Shown: piece after piece, positions 16,601 through 25,618 of the stretch
Layout of the letters: each line of letters begins with the position of its first letter
How positions within the stretch are numbered: the first letter of the stretch is position 1
Origin: Limnobacter humi
Lineage (GTDB): Bacteria > Pseudomonadota > Gammaproteobacteria > Burkholderiales > Burkholderiaceae_B
Length of the DNA stretch: 64,000 nucleotides
Assembly: GCF_024518835.1 (NCBI RefSeq)
Contig: NZ_JANIGO010000001.1
Location: forward strand, 620,001-684,000
Direction: 5' to 3'
Notes under the pieces: generated by a model
Databases searched by the model: none
Told to the model about the DNA's origin: nothing
The model's input: only the letters and a program-made list of their open reading frames with translations
Made by a program: the position numbers and the translations under genes

Positions 16601-19098
16601 AGGCCGTGCACCACCCGCTAGAACGGCTCCTGGTTCAGATTGAACGTCTGCTGGACCTGCGGACCTATCCCAATCTGGGCGCGCCACAGCGTTTCAAACG
16701 CATATTTCTGTCCATGTGGCTTCGCCCAAACAGCCTGAATGCGTTGCCAGGTCATGTTGGCAGCACCAGAACACCCCAAGCCGACCAGTTAGTCAGGCGT
16801 GTGGTGAACGCGGCCATTCATGATTTGTTTTCACCGGGCATCCAGCTGTTCAACACCCTGCTTCGACAGCCGTACCGCTTTTTGCGCAACAAAACCGGGC
16901 GTGGGGTGGACTGGTTGGCCGAAAAAATTCAGATCGAGCGGCGAGTTGACAACATCAGCGCTGTTGTCCAAACCTCTGGGCCCATCCGCTGGTTGCTGGG
17001 CTTCAGCGCGCTGGTGTCCTTCCTGTTCACAGCGCAGGCTTCGCTGCCTTTGGCCGGGCAGTGGATGTTCATTCTGGTGTGTTACCTGTTGGCCATGGCA
17101 TTCAAGCGTTTGCCAGAACGCTTCTCACACCTGTGCCTAATGGCACTGACCATTCTGGTGTTGGCGCGCTATGTGTTTTGGCGCTTTACCAGTTCGCTCG
17201 ACCTCAACAGCGGCGTGGAGCTGTTTTTGGGGTACACACTGGTGGCGGCGGAAGCCTACACCTGGATCATCCTGATTTTTGGATTCATCCAGACAGCCTG
17301 GCCCTTGAAGCGCCGCCCCTTGCCATTGGACCTGAATTTTGCGGAATGGCCCACGGTGGACATTTACATTCCGACGTACAACGAACCACTGTCCGTGGTG
17401 CGTCCCACCGTGTACGCCGCCAAAGGCATCGACTGGCCAGTGGACAAAGTGACGGTCTACATTCTGGATGATGGCCACCGCCCCGCCTTTGAAGAATTTG
17501 CACGACAGGCTGGGGTGGAATACATTTCACGGCCCGATAATTCGCATGCCAAAGCAGGGAATATCAACTATGCACTGCGCCAAACCCACGGCCAGTACAT
17601 CGCCATTTTCGACTGCGATCACATACCCACCCGCTCCTTCCTGCAGACCAGCATGGGCTGGTTTCGCCGCGATCCAAAGTGCGTGCTGGTGCAAACACCC
17701 CACCATTTTTTCTCAGCCGACCCCTTCGAACGCAATTTCAATTTCTTCCGGCAAATGCCCAATGAAGGCTCGTTGTTTTACGGCTTGATCCAAGACGGCA
17801 ACGACTACTGGAATGCCTCGTTTTTTTGCGGCAGCTGCGCCGTGATTGAGCGCAAAGCCCTGTTGGAAGTGGGTGGCATTGCAGTGGAGACAGTTACCGA
17901 AGATGCGCACACAGCCCTCAAGCTGCACTCGCTGGGTTACCACAGCGTGTACCTCAACAACATTCAGGCGGCTGGCTTGGCCACCGAAACCCTGTCGGGG
18001 CACATTGGCCAGCGCATCCGCTGGGCGCGTGGCATGGCGCAAATCTTCAGGCTGGACAACCCGATGTTCAAGAAAGGGCTCAGCTTTTTCCAGCGCATCT
18101 GTTACTCCAATGCCATGCTGCATTTTTTCTATGGCATCCCGCGGCTGATCTTCCTCATCATGCCGCTGGCCTATTTGTTCTTTGAGTTTCACCTCATCAA
18201 TTCCGCAGCAGTGACCATCCTCAGCTATGCGCTACCCCAGTTGATGATTGCCAGTTACACCAATTCAATTATTCAAGGCAAATACCGGCGCAGCTTTTGG
18301 TCGGAAGTGTATGAAACCGTGCTGTCGTATTACATTGTGCTGCCCACCACGTTGGCCTTCATCAACCCACGCTTGGGCAAATTCAACGTGACAGCCAAAG
18401 GCGGTCTCATCGACAAAAGCTACTTCGACGCCAACATTGCAAAACCCTATCTGGTGCTGCTGCTGCTCAACCTGATCGGATTTGCAGTCGGTTTGGTGCG
18501 ACTGTTCTTTTTCAACACCCATGAAGTGGGTACCGTGCTGATGAACCTGTTGTGGTGCGGCTTCAACCTCGCCATTTTGGGTGCAGCAGTGGGCGTGGCC
18601 ACCGAGTCCATCCAAAAGCATGTTCACCACCGGGTGCGCATGATCATGCCAGCCTTTTTGCGCTTGCCTGGCGGGTACACCTTAAGCTGCCACACCGAGG
18701 AGTATTCGGCGGCAGGCCTGACCCTGGCTGTGGGTGAAACCGGCAGCCTTCGGGCATTCAGCGATGTGCAAGTGGGCCTGCACCGTGGTGATCGCGAATT
18801 TCTATTTCCTGCCAAGCTGATTCCAGTCGACGACTCACGGGTGGAAGCCCAGTTCAGCAACTTGACCCCGGAACAAGAGGCCCAACTGATCCAGTGCACC
18901 TTTGGGCGGGCTGATGCATGGCTCAACTGGCAGGAAGACGAAACACGAGACCGCGCCTTGGGTGGGTTGAAAGATGTATTGAAGAAAGGGGGCATTGGGT
19001 ATGTGCGCCTGTTTACCTGGCTCCATGAAATTGGTCGCATGGTCACCAACCGACTACTGGGCAACAAAGACCAGGCTGAACACTGGGAGCGACGTTAA
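16597..19098 (+). CDS. bcsA: Cellulose synthase catalytic subunit BcsA
   Basis: Inner-membrane family 2 glycosyltransferase making beta-1,4-glucan from UDP-glucose. It has an N-terminal extension of about 125 residues, then membrane helices. The catalytic motifs are D291-D292-G, D339-C-D341, T434-E-D436 and Q472-R-I-R-W476. More helices follow, then a C-terminal PilZ domain. In the PilZ domain the usual RxxxR reads H675-V-H-H-R679 and DxSxxG reads E702-Y-S-A-A-G707, so two of the nucleotide-contacting residues are changed. The length of 833 aa is normal. The start overlaps bcsQ by four bases. Confidence 0.96.
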   Translation: MKAVHHPLERLLVQIERLLDLRTYPNLGAPQRFKRIFLSMWLRPNSLNALPGHVGSTRTPQADQLVRRVVNAAIHDLFSPGIQLFNTLLRQPYRFLRNKTGRGVDWLAEKIQIERRVDNISAVVQTSGPIRWLLGFSALVSFLFTAQASLPLAGQWMFILVCYLLAMAFKRLPERFSHLCLMALTILVLARYVFWRFTSSLDLNSGVELFLGYTLVAAEAYTWIILIFGFIQTAWPLKRRPLPLDLNFAEWPTVDIYIPTYNEPLSVVRPTVYAAKGIDWPVDKVTVYILDDGHRPAFEEFARQAGVEYISRPDNSHAKAGNINYALRQTHGQYIAIFDCDHIPTRSFLQTSMGWFRRDPKCVLVQTPHHFFSADPFERNFNFFRQMPNEGSLFYGLIQDGNDYWNASFFCGSCAVIERKALLEVGGIAVETVTEDAHTALKLHSLGYHSVYLNNIQAAGLATETLSGHIGQRIRWARGMAQIFRLDNPMFKKGLSFFQRICYSNAMLHFFYGIPRLIFLIMPLAYLFFEFHLINSAAVTILSYALPQLMIASYTNSIIQGKYRRSFWSEVYETVLSYYIVLPTTLAFINPRLGKFNVTAKGGLIDKSYFDANIAKPYLVLLLLNLIGFAVGLVRLFFFNTHEVGTVLMNLLWCGFNLAILGAAVGVATESIQKHVHHRVRMIMPAFLRLPGGYTLSCHTEEYSAAGLTLAVGETGSLRAFSDVQVGLHRGDREFLFPAKLIPVDDSRVEAQFSNLTPEQEAQLIQCTFGRADAWLNWQEDETRDRALGGLKDVLKKGGIGYVRLFTWLHEIGRMVTNRLLGNKDQAEHWERR

Positions 19099-20832
19099 AT
19101 GCTGCCGTGGAACCTGTACTTTCTGATTAAACTGGGCCTGCACTTGGGCAGCGTGCTGCAGTTGGAGGGCTGGTTGAACCTGGCCCTGTTTGCAGCCTTG
19201 GTGCTCACCAACCCACTCAAACGGTTTGCTGGCCGATGGATGGGGTTGCTGCGGGACATCCTGTTTGCAGGCCCGGCCATTGCACTGCTGCTGCATGAAT
19301 TGGGTTTGGTGGTGTCGTGGGCTTTGCTGGACCAAATCCGACAACTGTTTGGCTTCTCGGTGGGGTATCTGTGGGAACTGGTTCGGCGGTCGATTGCGCC
19401 GTGGATGTTGTGGGGCGCCTTGGGTGCCTATCTGGCTGTGCGTGTGCTGGATCGATACATCCGCACCAGCACCTGGGTATTTTGTGGATTGATCGCCATC
19501 AGTGCCCACCAGGTGCTGTGGCTGGGGAACGACGGCGACGATGGCACGGACGGCTCACAGACCGTGAAAGCTGGCAGCTGGCTGGCCCGTGAAAACCTGT
19601 CACCCGCTGAACTACTGGCTTTGGGCCAATTGGATTACCAGCGCCTGAAAGTAGCCCGACATGAAGAACGCATTGCAAAAATGCGGGACAGCACGAACAA
19701 CGCCGATGGGCCTGACGCGATCCTGAATGGTTTTTTTGAACGGCAAAAAGCCCTGTTGCCTGGGGCACTGAGTGCAACACCGGTACCGCCCGACTTCGAT
19801 TTGGTGTTCCTGCAAATCTGCTCACTCTCCTGGGCCGACATGCAAGTGGCCCGCCAAACCCAGCATCCGGCCTTGCGAAATGCGGACTTCATTTTCGAGA
19901 ACTTCAACTCGGCCACCAGCTATTCAGGACCGGCAGCCATTCGCCTGCTGCGGGGCCGCTGTGGGCAGCCCCGTCACGATGCGCTGTATCAACCAACCGA
20001 GGACAGTTGCTACCTCTTTGGTCAGCTTCGCAACGCCGGTTTCTCCATTGAAGTGGGCTTTAACCACAACGCCCTGTTTGAGAATTTCAGCAAGGTGGTG
20101 TTGAACAACCTGGGTAGCCAGGCCGACCAGCCCGTGCCTTACAACAGTGTGCCCACCGGCGTGGTGGCGTTTGACGGCAGCAGCGTGGGGCGGGATGTCG
20201 ACTACCTGCGAACGTGGTGGATGAAACGGCAGGAAAGCGGGAAACCCGCCGTTGCGCTGTATTACAACACCATCACGCTGCACGATGGCAACCGCATCCC
20301 TGGCAACGACCAAAACAGCCTGGCCACCTATCCACTTCGGCTGGAGCGTTTGTTGAACGACATACAAAGCATGGTGGGCGACATTCGCAAAAGTGGCCGA
20401 AAAGCCTTGGTGATGGTGGTGCCAGAACACGGTGCCGGTTTATCCGGCGAATACGGTCAACTGGTGGGGCTGCGTGAACTGCCCACACCGGCCATTACCA
20501 AAGTGCCTGTGTTTGGCTATTGGGTTGCCCCCAAGACAGGCGGCGACATTCCCCAAAAAACAGCCGACCCCACGGCCCCCCGGGGCCCCGCACTGGTGCG
20601 CCAGCCATCCAGTTACACCGCGCTCAGCGAGTTGCTCAACCGCTGGGTCAACGCCACGCCGGAGCAACGGCAAAACCCGAACTGGGGTTTGTTAACCGCG
20701 GATTTGCCCACAACCCGCCTGGTGTCCCAACAAGGCAACATCACGGTGATGGAAAGCAAAGACAGCTATTGGCTGAAAGCACCGGGCGTTGAATGGCGCA
20801 CACTGGGCCCGGTCAACAGGCTCACACCGTGA
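19099..20832 (+). CDS. bcsG: Cellulose phosphoethanolamine transferase BcsG
   Basis: Inner-membrane enzyme that moves phosphoethanolamine from lipid to cellulose. Four or five N-terminal membrane helices (to about residue 140) precede a periplasmic zinc-dependent alkaline-phosphatase-fold domain. The nucleophile region is NSATSYSGPA (S276, matching E. coli S278 with a constant offset of two). C241 in QICSLSW and E443/H444 in VPEHG match the E. coli zinc ligands. The product therefore should be pEtN-cellulose. It follows bcsA directly. Confidence 0.94.
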   Translation: MLPWNLYFLIKLGLHLGSVLQLEGWLNLALFAALVLTNPLKRFAGRWMGLLRDILFAGPAIALLLHELGLVVSWALLDQIRQLFGFSVGYLWELVRRSIAPWMLWGALGAYLAVRVLDRYIRTSTWVFCGLIAISAHQVLWLGNDGDDGTDGSQTVKAGSWLARENLSPAELLALGQLDYQRLKVARHEERIAKMRDSTNNADGPDAILNGFFERQKALLPGALSATPVPPDFDLVFLQICSLSWADMQVARQTQHPALRNADFIFENFNSATSYSGPAAIRLLRGRCGQPRHDALYQPTEDSCYLFGQLRNAGFSIEVGFNHNALFENFSKVVLNNLGSQADQPVPYNSVPTGVVAFDGSSVGRDVDYLRTWWMKRQESGKPAVALYYNTITLHDGNRIPGNDQNSLATYPLRLERLLNDIQSMVGDIRKSGRKALVMVVPEHGAGLSGEYGQLVGLRELPTPAITKVPVFGYWVAPKTGGDIPQKTADPTAPRGPALVRQPSSYTALSELLNRWVNATPEQRQNPNWGLLTADLPTTRLVSQQGNITVMESKDSYWLKAPGVEWRTLGPVNRLTP

Positions 20833-20849
20833 GCCCGAGGAAAATCACC

Positions 20850-21053
20850 ATGGCGGAATTTGACCCCGATTCACCCCCAGCGCTGTTCATGCCCCCAGTG
20901 GACATGGCCCATGACATTTACGCCTTGTCGGCCCAATTGGAAGGCTTTGACCACAACCTGTACCAGGACATTCAGCAGGATCAAGCCGTGTACGATTCCT
21001 TTCAGCGTTGGCCCTACCTGTTCACGCTGGCGCTGGCCAACCGGGACGAATAA
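20850..21053 (+). CDS. bcsR: BcsR-like small regulatory protein
   Basis: 67-residue soluble protein. The C-terminal half (DIYALSAQLEG, NLYQDIQQDQ, FQRWPYLFTLA) matches the BcsR pattern of a hydrophobic helix, a 'YxDIxxxE'-like acidic segment and the diagnostic RWPxL. BcsR forms a complex with BcsQ and stabilises BcsA. In E. coli it heads the bcsRQABZC operon; here it is the last gene, 17 bases after bcsG, with a GAGG ribosome-binding site before ATG 20850. Confidence 0.78.
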   Translation: MAEFDPDSPPALFMPPVDMAHDIYALSAQLEGFDHNLYQDIQQDQAVYDSFQRWPYLFTLALANRDE

Positions 21054-21075
21054 AGCCCCGGTGGCCCCGGCTTGA

Positions 21076-22503
21076 TCAAGCCGCTTGTTGGCGCCCCACC
21101 GGTTGTGGCACCCTGCTGGGAATGCCGGCAGCCACCTCCAACTCCACCAACCCCTGTTCCAGAAAGTGCAGCAACCGCTGCATCGAGGGCATGGTGCGCC
21201 GGCAGGCAATCAAACCGAACTCCAGCTTGCCGTTGTAGCTGTTGAGCGTGATGTTCAGCGCATGGCCGTCCAGCACAATCGACACCGGGTAAACGCCATC
21301 CACCTCGGCGCCGTTGTAATACAGGGTGTGCTTGGGGCCCGGTACATTCGAAATCACGATGTTGAACGCCTGCAATTTGGGCGCAATCCCGGTCAGCAGG
21401 TTCACACCGCTGATGCCCATCATGGTGGCCACATAATTCATGATTTCGGTTTGCGTCATGTTGGCAAACCGCTCCTTGGAGTGGTTCACCGAGCGTGCAA
21501 TTTTTTCAATGCGCTCCACCGGGTCTTCGGTGTCCGTCCCCAGGTTGGCCAACAGCAGGGCAACGTGGTTACCGGTGGCGGAATCGTCCTTGCGCAGCGA
21601 CACCGGCACCATGGCCACCAATGGGCGGGCCGGCAGGGCATTCAGTTCGCTGAGGTAAGCGCGCAACGCCGAGCCACACATGGCCAGCACCACATCATTC
21701 AAGGTCATGCTCAGGCCTTCCGCACAGGCCTTGATGCGTTCCATCGACCAACTTTGCGCGGCAAAGCGGCGCGACGCCGTGATTCGCCGGTTCAGTACAC
21801 TGCGCGGGGCCTGAATCACCGAGACGAAATCGGGATCGGCCACACTGGTTTGCCACAGCGAACGGCCCACTTCCTTCAGCACTTTGGGCAAGCTGCCCAA
21901 TTGCGAGGTGGCACCTTGCAGGGCTTGCCGCGCAGCCGTCAGCAGATTTTCAGTCGAAGCGGATCGGTTGCCCTGCGTTCCATGAGGTCTCAAATTGCCA
22001 TTGGCCCAAAATGGCGGCAAATCCATGATTTCCGCATTCTCTGCCATAGAGCGTTGCAGCATCTTCATGCAGGCCACCCCATCCACCAGGGCATGGTGCA
22101 CCTTCATGTAAAACGCCACGCGGCCATCTTCCAGACCATCAATCACGTAGGCCTCCCACAGAGGTTTGGCCCGGTCCATCATGTTGGCATGCAGCTTAGA
22201 CACCAATTCCAGCAACTCGCGAATGCGGCCTGGTTTGGGCAGCGACATGTGAATGAAGTGCGCCTCCAGGTCGAAGTCTTCGTCCTCGGTCCAGAACCAC
22301 ATGCCCAGCCGGCTCACCAAACGCTGGTTGAACGGCGCCACCGGCTGGGTGTGCTCACGCATGCCAGCCACCACCCGCGCCACATAGTCCGATGCTTTTT
22401 CGGTCTTGGGGGGTTTGAGCAAAATCAGTCCACCCACATGCATGGGTTGGTTGCGGCGTTCCAGCCACAAAAAGAGCTGGTCGTTGGGGGTGAGGGCTTT
22501 CAT
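21076..22503 (-). CDS. Wax ester synthase / diacylglycerol acyltransferase (WS/DGAT)
   Basis: Makes wax esters and/or triacylglycerol from acyl-CoA. The catalytic motif HHxxxDG is present as H136-H137-A-L-V-D141-G142, and a second family motif region NDVVLAMCGSALR lies near the middle. The 475-residue length fits the bacterial family. The start at the second of two adjacent ATGs was chosen because GGAG lies five bases before it. The gene converges with bcsR at a 22-base gap. With the downstream PhaC, the cell seems to store both neutral lipid and PHA. Confidence 0.92.
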   Translation of the reverse strand: MKALTPNDQLFLWLERRNQPMHVGGLILLKPPKTEKASDYVARVVAGMREHTQPVAPFNQRLVSRLGMWFWTEDEDFDLEAHFIHMSLPKPGRIRELLELVSKLHANMMDRAKPLWEAYVIDGLEDGRVAFYMKVHHALVDGVACMKMLQRSMAENAEIMDLPPFWANGNLRPHGTQGNRSASTENLLTAARQALQGATSQLGSLPKVLKEVGRSLWQTSVADPDFVSVIQAPRSVLNRRITASRRFAAQSWSMERIKACAEGLSMTLNDVVLAMCGSALRAYLSELNALPARPLVAMVPVSLRKDDSATGNHVALLLANLGTDTEDPVERIEKIARSVNHSKERFANMTQTEIMNYVATMMGISGVNLLTGIAPKLQAFNIVISNVPGPKHTLYYNGAEVDGVYPVSIVLDGHALNITLNSYNGKLEFGLIACRRTMPSMQRLLHFLEQGLVELEVAAGIPSRVPQPVGRQQAA

Positions 22504-22588
22504 CATGTCTCCGCGCAAATCGTTGTTGTTGTCGGTTTAATGGGGTACTTCACCGGGGGGCGGTTTGGATGCAAGCACCCCACCAGCC

Positions 22589-23398
22589 TCAACGAATTTG
22601 GCGCTGCGCAAACGGCATGGCGGCAGCCTCGCGCTTGCTGTGTTTGGCCACCGAAATGCGCTGGTTTTTGAATCCCAGCAATCGGCGTTGCCAACGGCGC
22701 TCTTGCGTCAGGTTAGCCGCTTGGTCGATGCCCCAAATGCGCTGCAGCATGAACTTGCTCGCCGCCACCGAATCGGGTGAGCGGCTCAAAATTTCTGCAA
22801 TCAGTGCGTCTGCTCGGGCTTGGGGATCCGCCTCCACATGGGTGACCAAGCCCAGTTTTTTTGCATCATCGCCGTTGAGCATTCGCCCGGTCATGGTCAA
22901 TTCCTTGGCCACATCCAGGGGCAGCAACTCCCGCAGCAGAGCACCACCGCCCATGTCGGGCACCAAACCCCACTTGGCTTCCAGAATCGACAACACCGCA
23001 TCGGGCTGGCACACCCGAATGTCAGCCCCCAAGGCCAGTTGCAAACCGGCTCCAAAACAGTTGCCGTGGATGACTGCAATCACCGGCACACCGAGGTCGC
23101 GCCAACCCGTGCTCCAGCTTTGGAAAATGTTGCGGGTGGGAAGCCACAGGTTGGCGTACATCACCGCCGCTGTTTTGGGGTCGGAAATCACCGACTTCAC
23201 ATCCAGGCCCGCGCAAAACGACGGGCCTTCGCCCTTCAGCACAATGGCCCGCAAGGTTTTCACGGCGGCCAAATCCTTCTGTGCCTTGCGCATGGCCTTG
23301 AGCATGGGCCAGTCCACGCCATTGTGTTTCTCGGGCCGGTTGAGCAGCACCGTTGCCACGGTGCGTTCGGCGTTAAAATTGATCAGAATTCGGTCCAT
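22589..23398 (-). CDS. Enoyl-CoA hydratase/isomerase family protein
   Basis: Crotonase-fold protein (269 aa). The two oxyanion-hole segments are FCAGLDVKS and CFGAGLQLALG, and the downstream helix has SILEAKWGLVPDMGGG. Such proteins hydrate or isomerise enoyl-CoA in beta-oxidation or related pathways; the exact substrate cannot be read from the sequence. The C-terminal region ends in a basic tail. It lies upstream of the WS/DGAT gene in the same direction with an 85-base gap, so co-transcription is possible. Confidence 0.87.
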   Translation of the reverse strand: MDRILINFNAERTVATVLLNRPEKHNGVDWPMLKAMRKAQKDLAAVKTLRAIVLKGEGPSFCAGLDVKSVISDPKTAAVMYANLWLPTRNIFQSWSTGWRDLGVPVIAVIHGNCFGAGLQLALGADIRVCQPDAVLSILEAKWGLVPDMGGGALLRELLPLDVAKELTMTGRMLNGDDAKKLGLVTHVEADPQARADALIAEILSRSPDSVAASKFMLQRIWGIDQAANLTQERRWQRRLLGFKNQRISVAKHSKREAAAMPFAQRQIR

Positions 23399-23490
23399 GC
23401 GGCTGTTGGCTCCTCGGTTTTGTCGTAGGCTTGCTGCCCTTTGTTGTTGAGCACAGTTTAACCCTGGCCTTGCCCGCCTTCCAGCCTCTC

Positions 23491-24105
23491 ATGAAGTCAC
23501 CCCTGAAACAATTTGCCACCCCAGCCAATGCAGCCAAACTGATCGCCATCGTCCTGGCCTTGGCGGGCTATTCCATCAGCCCCATCGGCCCGCTGTCGGG
23601 TGCACAGGCTCAACGAGAGCAAGCCGACAAAGGCACGGTGTATGAGGGCCGGGTGGTGCGTGTGGCTGACGGCGACACGCTGAGCGTGGTGGACACCCAT
23701 GGCGCCCAGCACAAAATCCGACTGTTCGCGGTTGATGCTCCGGAGTTGAAACAGGCCCATGGCATTCAGTCTCAGGGCTGGCTTGCCGATCAGGTATTAA
23801 ACGAGACTGTCAAGGTGAAGGTGATGGACCGCGACCGCTATGGCCGCGAGGTGGGAACACTATTCAAGGTCACGGAGCCCTGTGATAATCCACTGTGCCC
23901 TGGCGACATCGACCTCAACCTGCAACTGGTTCAAGAAGGCCATGCCTGGTGGTACCGCGATTACGCCAAACACCAAACCCGGGAGGACCGGCAGCGGTAC
24001 AATCGCGCAGAAGACGACGCCCGAGAACAACACCTGGGCCTTTGGGCAAGGCCCAACCCCCAGGAGCCCTGGACTTGGCGCGCTGAACACCGCCGAACCG
24101 ATTGA
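23491..24105 (+). CDS. Exported thermonuclease (SNase) family protein
   Basis: Staphylococcal-nuclease-fold protein (204 aa). The ATG at 23491 precedes a basic stretch and a hydrophobic segment (about residues 15-35) ending in AQA-QREQ, so it is exported or membrane-anchored. Family motifs: RVADGDTLSV, KIRLFAVDAPELKQ with the catalytic Arg and Glu, and DRDRYGREVG with the second Arg. It probably cleaves DNA or RNA outside the cytoplasm. The thioesterase gene follows after 17 bases. Confidence 0.88.
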   Translation: MKSPLKQFATPANAAKLIAIVLALAGYSISPIGPLSGAQAQREQADKGTVYEGRVVRVADGDTLSVVDTHGAQHKIRLFAVDAPELKQAHGIQSQGWLADQVLNETVKVKVMDRDRYGREVGTLFKVTEPCDNPLCPGDIDLNLQLVQEGHAWWYRDYAKHQTREDRQRYNRAEDDAREQHLGLWARPNPQEPWTWRAEHRRTD

Positions 24106-24122
24106 CGACCAACCCATTGACC

Positions 24123-24554
24123 ATGACCACCCCACGCCACACCGATGCCCACGGACGCCCCTTGCTGTACACCAGCCAAATACAACTGCGCTGGGGCGAT
24201 GTGGACCAACTGGGCCACATCAACAACACGGTGTACTTCCGGTGTTATGAGCAAGCCCGGGTGGAGTGGATCGACCTGTATCCGCAAGCCTTGGACGGCA
24301 ACCCCGCCTATGTGGTCATCGTGCACACCGAGTGCAGCTTCCTGAAAGAGCTTAAAGCACCGGGCACGGCCGAAGTCCGCATTTTTGCAGGCGACTTGGG
24401 GCGCAGCAGCCTGCTTCAACACTACGAACTGCGCCGCACGGACGACCCCGCCACGGTATACGCCACCGGCAGCGCCAAAATGGTGTGGGTCAGCCCCGAA
24501 ACGGGCCGCTCAACCCCGGTGCCCGAGCGCTTCCGCCAACTCATTACAACTTAG
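24123..24554 (+). CDS. Acyl-CoA thioesterase, 4-hydroxybenzoyl-CoA thioesterase type
   Basis: Hotdog-fold hydrolase (143 aa). The signature WGDVDQLGHINNTVYF holds the catalytic Asp and the GHxNN turn of the 4HBT/YbgC group. The substrate is unknown. A TTG seven codons upstream is a possible alternative start, but the ATG at 24123 leaves the usual short N-terminus. Confidence 0.88.
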   Translation: MTTPRHTDAHGRPLLYTSQIQLRWGDVDQLGHINNTVYFRCYEQARVEWIDLYPQALDGNPAYVVIVHTECSFLKELKAPGTAEVRIFAGDLGRSSLLQHYELRRTDDPATVYATGSAKMVWVSPETGRSTPVPERFRQLITT

Positions 24555-24663
24555 AACGCATCTTCAGTTTTGTGTATTGTCACCTGCCGCTTTTATTGTT
24601 ACATTGAAAACTGTCACCTTTAACCGTGGCAAACAACAAAAGAACATGTGTAGGAGTCAAACC

Positions 24664-25584
24664 ATGAAGAACATCATCCCTGTACGCCGCGACGTGAAGG
24701 TCAACCTGCCGGAAGACAAAGTGACCGACTGGCACGAGAAAGGTCGCCACGTGACCCATTTCATGAATGCCCTGTCGATCTTTTTCCCAGCCGGTGAACG
24801 CATGTTCATGGACGCCGTGCGCGCCTACCGCGACGACATCACCGACCCCGAACTGAAAAAAGCCGTGGTGGCCTTCATCGGCCAGGAAGCCATGCACAGC
24901 CGCGAACATGTGGAATACAACGAAATTCTGGACCGTGCCGGCTTGCCAGCCTCCAAGCTCGACAGCTTCCTGTGGAGCTTCCTGGCCTTCATCAAAAAAC
25001 GCCTGGGCCGCAAACTGACATTGGCTGGCACCATTGCCCTGGAGCACTACACCGCGCTGATGGCAGACCAGTTGCTGCGCAACCCCGAAGTATTGGGTAC
25101 GAAGTCTGAACAGGCTTACAAAGACATGTGGACCTGGCATGCCCTGGAAGAGACTGAACACAAGGCCGTGGCCTATGACGTGTGGAACCATGTGATTCCC
25201 AACACCGTGTTCAACCGCTTCCTGCGCCGCTTTGCCATGGTGCTGGCCACCGCCATCTTCTGGCCCTTGGTGGGCTACTTCCACACTCGCCTCGTGTTTG
25301 CCGACAAGGCCACCAAAGGCACTCACCTGAAAGGTTTCTGGACGGTAACCACCATGCTGTGGGGCAAACGGATTGGCGTGTTGCGCAACCCGGTGACCAG
25401 TGGTGAGTTCACTGACTACTTCAAGGCAGACTTCCACCCCTGGATGCACGACAACAGCCAGTTCCTGGAGCGCATCGACGGCTTCGTGAAACAGGTGGAA
25501 GGCTCAGGCCGTGCGCCCAATGAAGAACTGCAACAGGCCATTCGCAGCCGGATGAACAGCCAGTTGAAGGCCAGCGCAGCCTAA
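24664..25584 (+). CDS. Metal-dependent hydrolase of the PF10118 family
   Basis: 306-residue helical protein with ferritin-like metal motifs: FIGQEAMHSREH, ALEHYTA and ALEETEHKAVAYD (Glu and Glu-x-x-His sets able to bind two metals). The family is called 'predicted metal-dependent hydrolase' but its reaction is not settled. A hydrophobic stretch (about 190-215, FAMVLATAIFWPLVGYF) suggests membrane association. The start was chosen at ATG 24664 with GTAGGAGT before it. The longer open frame runs back into the thioesterase gene and is not credible. Confidence 0.85.
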   Translation: MKNIIPVRRDVKVNLPEDKVTDWHEKGRHVTHFMNALSIFFPAGERMFMDAVRAYRDDITDPELKKAVVAFIGQEAMHSREHVEYNEILDRAGLPASKLDSFLWSFLAFIKKRLGRKLTLAGTIALEHYTALMADQLLRNPEVLGTKSEQAYKDMWTWHALEETEHKAVAYDVWNHVIPNTVFNRFLRRFAMVLATAIFWPLVGYFHTRLVFADKATKGTHLKGFWTVTTMLWGKRIGVLRNPVTSGEFTDYFKADFHPWMHDNSQFLERIDGFVKQVEGSGRAPNEELQQAIRSRMNSQLKASAA

Positions 25585-25618
25585 TCGTCGAGCAGGCAGG
25601 CGCAACAGGGGCGAAGGT

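Noticed and set aside
21053-21073. Hairpin AAGCCCCGG-TGG-CCCCGGCTT after bcsR as terminator
   Set aside because: The stem is only 5 bp with an internal loop and there is no U-run on either strand. It is too weak to annotate.
21085-22671. 528-codon open frame on the plus strand opposite the WS/DGAT gene
   Set aside because: It is antisense to a gene with a clear HHxxxDG motif, and its translation is histidine/glutamine-rich without recognisable domains.
24385-24663. N-terminal extension of the PF10118 hydrolase frame into the thioesterase gene
   Set aside because: The extension overlaps the thioesterase gene in another frame and lacks a ribosome-binding site. ATG 24664 has GGAG upstream and begins the conserved domain.
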